Below, piece by piece: positions 55,101 through 64,000 of a stretch of 64,000 nt of DNA. The DNA comes from Chamaelirium japonicum. Lineage: Eukaryota; Streptophyta; Magnoliopsida; Liliales; Melanthiaceae. The notes under the pieces are model-generated. The model was not told the DNA's origin. It saw only the letters and a list, made by a program, of their open reading frames with translations, and made no database searches. The stretch lies in the NCBI GenBank assembly GCA_947650365.1, contig OX393553.1, positions 41,525,949-41,589,948 of the forward strand, in the 5' to 3' direction. The position numbers and the translations under genes were made by a program. Each line of letters begins with the position of its first letter. The stretch's first letter is position 1.

Positions 55101-55760
55101 AATGGATCGTACTGTAATTCATTCGCACGAATGTATCCATTCTAATTCATTCGTACGATCCATTCTAATTCATTCGCACGATCCATTCTAATTCATTCAT
55201 ACAATCCATTCTAATTCTTTTGCACGAATGTATCCATTCTAATTCATTTCTACGATCCATTCTAATTCATTCGTACGATCCATTCTAATTCGTTCGCATG
55301 ATCCATTCTAATTCATTCATACGATCCAATCTAATTCATTCATATGATCCATTCTTACTCATTCGTATGATCCAATCTAATTCATTTGTACGATCCATTC
55401 TAATTCATTTGTACGATCCATTCTAATTCATTCATACGATCCATTCTAATTCATTTGCACGAATATATCTATTCTAATTCATTCGTACGATCCATTCTTA
55501 TTCATTCCCATGAATGTATCCATTTTATATCAAATTTACGATCCATTCTAATTCATTTATACGATCCAATCTAATTAATTCGTACAATCCATTCTAATTC
55601 ATTCGCGCGAATTTATCCATTCTAATTCATTCCTACGATCCATTCTAATTCATTCGCACAATCTATTCTAATTCATTCGTACGTTCCATTCTAATTCATT
55701 AGCACGATCCGTGCTAATTCATTCGTACGATCCATTCAATTTCATTCGTACGATCCATTC

Positions 55761-57318
55761 TAATTCATACGATCCATTCTATTTTATTCATACGATCCAT
55801 TCTAATTCATTCGCACGATCCATTCTAATTCATTCATACGATCCATTCTAATTCATTCGTATGATCCATTCTAATTCATTCGCACGATCCATTCTAATTC
55901 ATTCATATGATCCAATCTAATTCATTCATACGATCCATTCTAATTCATTCGCACAATATATTCTAATTTATTCGTACGATCCATTCTAATTCATTCGTAC
56001 GATCCATTCTAATTCATTCGTACGATCCATTCTAATTCAATAATATGATCCATTCTAATTCATTCATACGATCTATTCTAATTCCTTCGTACGATCCATT
56101 CTAATTAATATGATCCCTTCTATTTCATTCATACGATCCATTCTAATTCATTCGCACGATCCATTCTAATTCATTCATACGATCCATTCTAATTCATTCG
56201 CACGATCCATTCTAATTCATTCACACGATCCATTCTAATTCATTCGTATGATCCATTCTAATTTATTCGTACGATCCATTCTAATTCATTCGCACGATCC
56301 ATTCTAATTCATTCATACGATCCATTTTAATTCATTCATACAATCCATTCTAATTCATTCACACGAATGTATCCATTCTAATTCATTCGTACGATCCATT
56401 CTAATTCAGTCGCACGATCCATTCTAATTCATTCGCACGATCCATTCCAATTCATTTATACGATCCATTCTAATTCATTCGTACGATCCATATGAATTCA
56501 TTCGTACGATCCATTCTAATTCATTCGTACGATCCATTCTAATTCATACGATCCATTCTATTTTATTCATACGATCTATTCTAATTCATTCGCACGATCC
56601 ATTCTAATTCATTCATACGATCCATTCTAATTCATTCGTATGATCCATTCTAATTCATTCACACGATCCATTCTAATTCATTCATATGATCCAATCTAAT
56701 TTATTCAAACGATCCATTCTAATTCATTCGCAAAATCTATTCTAATTTATTCGTACGATCCATTCTAATTCATTCGTACGATCCATTCTAATTCATTCGT
56801 ACGATCCATTCTAATTCATTCATACGATCCAATCTAATTCATTCATACGATCTATTCTAATTCCTTCGTAGGATCCATTCTAATTCATACGATCCCTTCT
56901 ATTTCATTCATACGATCCATTCTAATTCATTCGCACGATCCATTCTAATTCATTCATACGATCTATTCTAATTCATTCGTACGATCCATTCTAATTCATT
57001 CGCACGATCCATTCTAATTCATTCGCACGATCCATTCTATTTCATTTTTATGATCCATTCTAATTCATTCGTACGATCCATTCTAATTCATTCACACGAT
57101 CCATTCTAATTCATTCATACGATCCATTTTAATTCATTCATACAATCCATTCTAATTCATTCACACGAATGTATCCATTCTAATTCATTCGTACGATCCA
57201 TTCTAATTCATTCGCACAATCCATTCTAATTTATTCATACGATCCATTCTAATTCATTCGCACGATCCATTCTAATTCATTCATACGATCCATTCTAATT
57301 CATTCGTACGATCCATTC
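55761..57318. repeat. 779-bp tandem duplication inside HOR copy B
   Basis: The landmark TCATACGATCCATTCTATTT is at about 55765 and 56544, and GATCCCTTCTATTTCATTC at 56112 and 56891, each 779 bp apart. Copy A has one equivalent GATCCCTTCT near 17410, so the duplication is private to copy B in this window. Confidence 0.75.
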
Positions 57319-57899
57319 TAATTCATTCGCACGATCCATTCTAATTCATTCGCATGAATGGATCATACGAATGAATTAGAATGGATACATTCGTGCGAAT
57401 GAATTAGAATGGATCATACGAATGAGTAAGATTGGATTGTACGAATGAATTAGAAGGGAATAGATTGTACGAATGAATTAGAATGGATCGTACGAATGAA
57501 TTAGAATGGATCGTACGTATGAATTAGAATGGATACATTCATGGGAATGAATAAGAATGGATCGTACGAATGAATTAGAATTGATAGATTCGTGCAAATG
57601 AATTAGAATGGATCGTATGAATGAATTAGAATGGATCGTACGAATGAATAAGAATGGATCGTACGAATGAATTAGAATGGATCGTACGAATGAATTAGAA
57701 TGGATCATACGATCCATTCTAATTCATTCGCACGAATGTATCCATTCTAATTCATTCGTACGATCCATTTGAATTCATTCGTACGATCCATTCTAATTCA
57801 TTCGTACGATCCATTCTAATTCATTCGCACAATCTATTCTAATTCACTCATACGATCCATTCTAATTCATTCATACAATCCATTCTAATTCTTTCACAT

Positions 57900-60800
57900 G
57901 CACGAATACATTCGTACGATCCATTCTTACTCATTCGTACGATCCATTCTTACTCATTCGTACGATTCATTCTAATTCATTCGTACGTTCCATTCTAATT
58001 CCTTCGTACGATCCATTCTAATTCATTCGTACGATCCATTCTAATTCATTCGCTCAATCTATTCTAATTCATTCATATGGATACATTCGTGCGAATGAAT
58101 TAGAATGGATCGTATGAATGAATTAGAATGGATCGTACGAAGGAATTAGAATGGAACGTACGAATGAATTAGAATAGATTGTGCGAATGAATTAGAATGG
58201 ATTGTACAAAGGAATTAGAATGGATCATACGAATGAATTAGAATGGATATATTCGTGCAAATGAATTAGAATGGATCGTATGAATGAATTAGAATGGATC
58301 GTACAAATGAATTAGAATGGATACATTCGTGCGAATGAATTAGAATGGATACATTCATGGGAATGAATTAGAATCGATCGTACAAAGGAATTTGAATGGA
58401 TCATACGAATGAAATATAATGGGTCGTACAAAGGAATTAGAATGGATCGTACGAAGGAATTAGAATGGATCGTACGAAGGAATTAGAATGGATCGTACGA
58501 ATGAATTAGAATGCATACATTCGTGCGAATGAATTAGAATGGATCGTACGAATGAGTAAGAATGGATCGTACGAATGAAATAGAATGGATCGTACGAATG
58601 AATTAGAATGGATCATGCAAATGAATTAGAATGGATCGTACGAATGAGTAAGAATGGATCGTATGAATGAATTAGAATGGATCGTGCTAATGAATTAGAA
58701 TGGATCGTACGAATGAATTAGAATGGATCATACGAATGAATTAGAATGGATCGTATGAATGAATTAGAATGGATCGTGCGAATGAATTAGAATGGATTAT
58801 ACGGATGAAATAGAATAAATCATACGAATGAAATAGAATGGATCGTACGAAGGAATTAGAATGGATCGTATGAATGAATTAGAGTGGATACATTCGTGCA
58901 AATGAATTAGAATGGATCGTACGAATGAATTAGAATGGAATGGATACATTCATGGGAATGAATTAGAATGGATCGTACAAAGGAATTAGAATGGATTATA
59001 CGAATGAAATATAATGGGTCGTACAAAGGAATTAGAATGGATCGTATGAAGGAATTAGAATGGATCGTACAAAGGAATTAGAATGGATCATACGAATAAA
59101 TTAGAATGGATACATTCGTGCAAAAGAATTAGAATGGATTGTATGATTGAATTAGAATGGATCGTGCAAATGAATTAGAATGGATCGTGCGAATGAATTA
59201 GAATGGATCGTACAAATGAATTAGAATGGATACATTCGTGCGAATGAATTAGAATGGATCGTATGAATGAATTAGAATGGATCGTATGAGTGAATTCGAA
59301 TGGATCGTGCGAGTGAATTAGAATAGATTGTACGAATGAATTAGAATGGATCGTACGAATGAATTAGAATAGATACATTTGTGCGAATCCATTCTATTTC
59401 ATTCGTACGATCCATTCTAATTCATTCGTACGATCCATTCTTACTCATTCGTACGATCCATTCTTACTCATACGTACGATCCATTCTAATTCATCCATTC
59501 TAATTCATTCGCATACGAATGAATTAGAATGGATCATATGAATGAATTAGAATAGATTGTGCGAATGAATTAGAATGGATCGTACGACATGAGTAAGAAT
59601 GGATCGTACGAATGAAATAGAATGGATTGTACGAATGAATTAGAATAGATTCATTCGTGCGAATGAATTAGAATGGGTCGTGCGAATGAATTAGAATGGA
59701 TCGTACGAATGAATTAGAATGGATCGTACGAATGAATTAGAATGGATACATTCGTGCGAATGAATTAGAATGGATCGTACGAATGAGTAAGAATGGATCG
59801 TACAAATGAAATAGAATAGATTGTGCGAATGAATTAGAATGGATCGTACGAATGAATTAGAATGGATCGTGTGAAAGAATTAGAATGGATTGTATGAATG
59901 AATTAGAATGGATCGTGCGAATGAATTAGAATGGATCGTGCGAATGAATTAGAATGGATCGTACGAATGAATTAGAATGGATCGTATGAATAAATTAGAA
60001 TGGATCGTGTGAATGAATTAGAATGGATCGTACGAATGAATTAGAATGGATCGTATGAATGAATTAGATTGGATTGTATGAATGAATTAGATTGGATCGT
60101 ATAAATGAATTAGAATGGACCATGCAAATTAATTAGAATGGATCGTACGAATGAATTAAAATGGATCGTACGAATGAATTAGAATGGATCGTATGACGTG
60201 TGAAAGAATTAGAATGGATTGTATGAATGAATTAGAATCGTACGAATGAATTAGAATCGATACATTCGTGCGAATGAATTAGAATGGATCGTATGAATGA
60301 ATTAGATTGGATCTTATTAATGAATTAGAATGGATCGTGCGAATGAATTAGAATGGATCATACGAATGAATTAGAATGGATACATTCGTGCGAATGAATT
60401 GGAATGGATCGTATGAATGAATTAGAATGGATAGTATGAGTGAATTTGAATGGATCGTACAAATGAATTAGAATAGATTGTGTGAATGAGTAAGAATGGA
60501 TTGTACGAAGGAATTAGATTGGATCGTATGAATGAATTAGAATGGATCGTGCGAATGAATTAGAATGGATCGTACGATTGAATTAGAATGGATCGTATGA
60601 ATGAATTAGATTGGATCGTACAAAGGAATTAGAATGGATCGTATGAATGAATTAGAATGGATCGTGTATCCATTCTAATTCATTCGTACGATCCATTCTA
60701 ATTCATTCATACGATCCATTTTAATTCATTCGCACAAATGTATCCATTCTAATTCATTCGTACGATCAATTCTAATTCATAAGTACGATCCATTCTAATT

Positions 60801-63800
60801 CATTCATACGATCCATTCTAATTCATTTGGACGATCCTTTCTAATTCATTCATACGATCCATTCTAATTCATTCATACGATCCATTCTAATCCCTTTGTA
60901 CGATCCATTCTTATTCATTCATACGATCCAATCTAATTCATTCGTACAATCCATTCTAATTCATTCGCACGATCCATTCTAATTCATTCATACGATCCAA
61001 TCTAATTCCGTCATATGATCCATTCTTACTCATTCGCACAATCTATTCTAATTCATTCATACGATCCATTCGAATTCACTCATACGATCCATTCTAATTC
61101 ATTCATACGATCCATTCTAATTCATTCGCATGAATGTATCCATTCTAATTCATTCGTACGATCCATTCAAATTCATTCGCACGGTCCATTCTAATTCATT
61201 AATACGATCCAATCTAATTCATTCATACGATCCATTCTAATTCATACGCACGAATGTATCCATTCTAATTCATTCGTACGATTCTAATTCATTTCTACAA
61301 TCCATTCTAATTCTTTCATACGTCATATGATCCATTCTATTTCATTTGTACGATCCATTCTAATTCCTTCGTACGATCCATTCTAATTCATTTGCACGAT
61401 CCATTCTAATTCATTTATACGATCGAATCTAATTCATTCATACAATCCAATCTAATTCATTCATACGATCCATTCTAATTCATTCGTACGATCCATTCTA
61501 ATTCATTCGCACGATCCATTCTGATTCATTCATACGATCCATTCTAATTCATTCGTACGATCCATTTTAATTCATTCGCACGATCCATTCTAATTCATTC
61601 ATACGATCCATTTTAATTCATTCATACAATCCATTCTAATTCTTTCACACGATCCATTCTAATTCATTCGTACGATCCATTCTAATTCATTCATACAATC
61701 CATTCTATTTTATTCGTACGATCCATTCTTACTCATTCATACGATCCATTCTAATTCATTCGCACGAATGTATCCATTCTAAATCATTCGTACGATCCAT
61801 TCTAATTCATTCGTACGATCCATTCTAATTCATTCGTACGATCCATTCTAATTCTTTCACATGATCCATTCTTACTCATTCGTATGATCCATTCTAATTC
61901 ATTCATACAATCCATTCTATTTCATTCATACGATCCATGCTAATTCATTCGTACGATCCATTCTAATTCATTCTTACACGTGCACGATCCATTCTAATTC
62001 ATTCGCACGAATGTATCCATTCTAATTCATTCATATGATCCATTCTAATTCATTCGTATGATCCATTCTAATTCATTCGTACGATCCATTCTAATTCCTT
62101 CGTACGATCCATTCTAATTCATTCGTACGATCCATTCTAATTCATTAGCACGATCCATTCTAATTCATTCATAGGATCCATTCTAATTCATTTGTATGAT
62201 CCATTCTAATTCATTCGCATGATCCATTCTAATTCATTCATACGATCCAGTGTAATTCATTCGTACAATCCATTCTAATTCATTCGCACGATCCATTCAA
62301 ATTCACTCATACGATCCATTCTAATTCATTCATACGATCCATTCTAATTCATTCGTACGATCCATTCTAATTCATTCTTACGATATCCACTCTAATTCAT
62401 TCATACGATCCATTCTAATTCATTCGTACGATCCATTTTAATTCATCATACGATCCATTCTAATTCATTTGTATGATCCATTCTAATTCATTCGCACGAT
62501 CCATTCTAATTCATTTATACGATCCATTCTAATTCATTCATACGATCTATTCTAATTCTTTCGCACGAATGTATCCATTCTAATTCATTCGCACGAATGT
62601 ATCCATTCTAATTCATTCATACGATCAATTCTAATTCATTCGCACAATCTATTCTAATTCATTCGTATGATCCATTCTAATTCATTCGTATGCAAATGAA
62701 TTATAATGGATCGTACGAATGAGTAAGAATGGATCGTACGAATGAATTAGAATGGATCGTACGAATGAATTAGAATAGATCGTACGAATGAATTAGAATG
62801 GATCGTACGAATGAATTAGAATGGATCGTACGTACGAATGAATTAGAATGGATCATACGAATGAATTAGAATTGATACATTCGTGCGAATGAATTAGAAT
62901 GGATCGTACGAATGAGTTAGAATGGATCGTACGAATGAATTTGAATGGATCGTGCAAATGAATTAGAATGGATCGTACGAATGAATTAGAATGGATCGTA
63001 CGAATGAATTAGAATGGATCGTATAAATGAATTAGAATAGATCGTACGAAGGAATTAGAATGGATCGTACGAATGAATTAGAATGGATATATTCGAGCAA
63101 ATGAATTAGAATGGATCGTATGAATGAATTAGAATGGATCATACAAAGGAATTTGAATGGATCATAAGAATGAAATATAATGGGTCATATAAAGGAATTA
63201 GAATGGATCGTACGAATGAATTAGAATGGATCGTGCGAATGAATTAGAATGGATCCGTATGAATGAGATAGAATGGATCGTATGAATTAGAATGGATCGT
63301 ACGAATGAATTAGAATGGATCGTGTGAAAGAATTAGAATGGATCGTATGAATGAATTAGAATGGATCGTGCGAATGAATTAGAATGGATCGTACGAATGA
63401 ATTAGAATGGATACATTCGTGCGATTGAATTAGAATGGATTGTACGAATGAGTAAGAATAGATCATACGAATGAAATAGAATGGATCATACGAATGAATT
63501 AGAATGGATCGTGCGAATGAATTAGAATGGATCGTACGAATGAATTAGAGTGGATACATTCGTACGAATGAATTGGAATGGATCATACGATTGAGTATGA
63601 ATGGATTGTACTCTAATTCATTCGCACGAATGTATCCATTCTAATTCATACGTACGATCCATTCTAATTCATTCGCACGATCCATTCTAATTCATTCATA
63701 CAATCAATTCTAATTCTTTTGCATGAATGTATCCATTCTAATTCATTCGTACGATCCATTCTAATTCATTCGTATGATCCATTCTAATTCATTCGCACGA

Positions 63801-64000
63801 TCTATTCTAATTCATTCATACGATCCAATCTAATTCATTCATACGATCCATTCTTACTCATTCGTATGATCTATTCTAATTGATTCGTACGATCCATTCT
63901 AATTCATTTGTATGATCCATTCTAATTCATTCGTACGATCCATTCTAATTCATTCATACGATCCATTCTAATTCATTTGCACGAATATATCCATTCTAAC
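57900..64000. repeat. 7.7 kb higher-order repeat, copy C (runs off the window end)
   Basis: Starts at the same landmark as copy B. Blocks: minus to 58078, plus 58079-59388, minus 59389-59513, plus 59514-60667, minus 60668-62691, plus 62692-63611, minus 63612-64000. It keeps the full 2 kb minus block (60668-62691) that is shortened in copy B, and holds single copies of CTTACACGTGC (61973) and the TAAGTA monomer (60780). It has an uninterrupted version of the LTR target site at 59397-59401. No gene is visible. Confidence 0.85.

Larger units (their letters stand above)
50205..57899. repeat. 7.7 kb higher-order repeat, copy B (complete)
   Basis: Bounded by the landmark GCACGAATACATTCGTACG at 50205 and 57900, a spacing of 7,695 bp. 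Blocks: minus to 50337, plus 50338-51720, minus 51721-51832, plus 51833-53037, minus 53038-54146, plus 54147-55111, minus 55112-57356, plus 57357-57710, minus onward. Landmarks shared with copy C include the TTTCA target site (51730 and 59397) and GTATGACGTG (52533 and 60191). Compared with copies A and C it lacks about 850 bp of the minus block after 53038, and it carries an internal 779-bp duplication. Confidence 0.85.

Noticed and set aside
1-64000. Telomeric or known centromeric repeat
   Set aside because: No TTTAGGG or TTAGGG arrays occur, and the monomer does not match a centromere satellite I know. The 23-bp length is also far from the 150-180 bp typical of many centromere satellites. 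Location cannot be told from sequence.

Overview
This window is almost entirely one satellite DNA. The basic monomer is 23 bp; on the strand I call plus it reads GAATGAATTAGAATG followed by GATCGTAC. About 61.9 kb of the 64 kb is this monomer and close variants, roughly 2,600 copies. No protein-coding gene, rRNA, tRNA or CRISPR array can be supported. This is constitutive-heterochromatin-like sequence from a large eukaryotic nuclear genome. The one unique segment, a 2.1 kb solo LTR, looks like a plant Ty1/copia LTR, so the host is most likely a flowering plant. I cannot name the species or the chromosomal position (pericentromeric, subtelomeric or interstitial knob).

Layout: satellite at 1-7106; a solo LTR retrotransposon remnant at 7107-9238 flanked by a perfect 5-bp target-site duplication (TTTCA); satellite at 9239-64000. 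The satellite is not a simple head-to-tail array. It switches strand about ninety times, in blocks from a single monomer to about 2.4 kb, and the two polarities each make up close to half of it (about 30.5 kb plus and 31.3 kb minus by my block map).

Above the monomer are several nested higher-order repeats (HORs). (1) A roughly 7.7 kb HOR of mixed polarity occurs at about 50.2-57.9 kb, again from 57.9 kb to the window end, and in rearranged form at about 6.8-18.1 kb, where it carries the LTR and a 3.6 kb internal tandem duplication. (2) A unit of nearly 3 kb at 1-2970 recurs at 36.9-39.67 kb. (3) A 1.1 kb unit is tandem at 39.67-42.3 kb. (4) Two separate duplications of about 780 bp lie near 49-50.4 kb and 55.8-57.3 kb. 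Shared idiosyncratic junctions show that the polarity switches were copied along with these units.

The points of interest are structural: the palindromic CGTACG core at which many polarity switches fall; a 28-bp monomer variant that looks like a micro-inversion; an ordered four-monomer cassette; monomer variants that look like decay at two CpG sites; and the solo LTR, which has matching empty sites in the other HOR copies of this same window. Coordinates of block edges are read by eye and are good to a few bases; the 23-bp periodicity makes exact breakpoints ambiguous.
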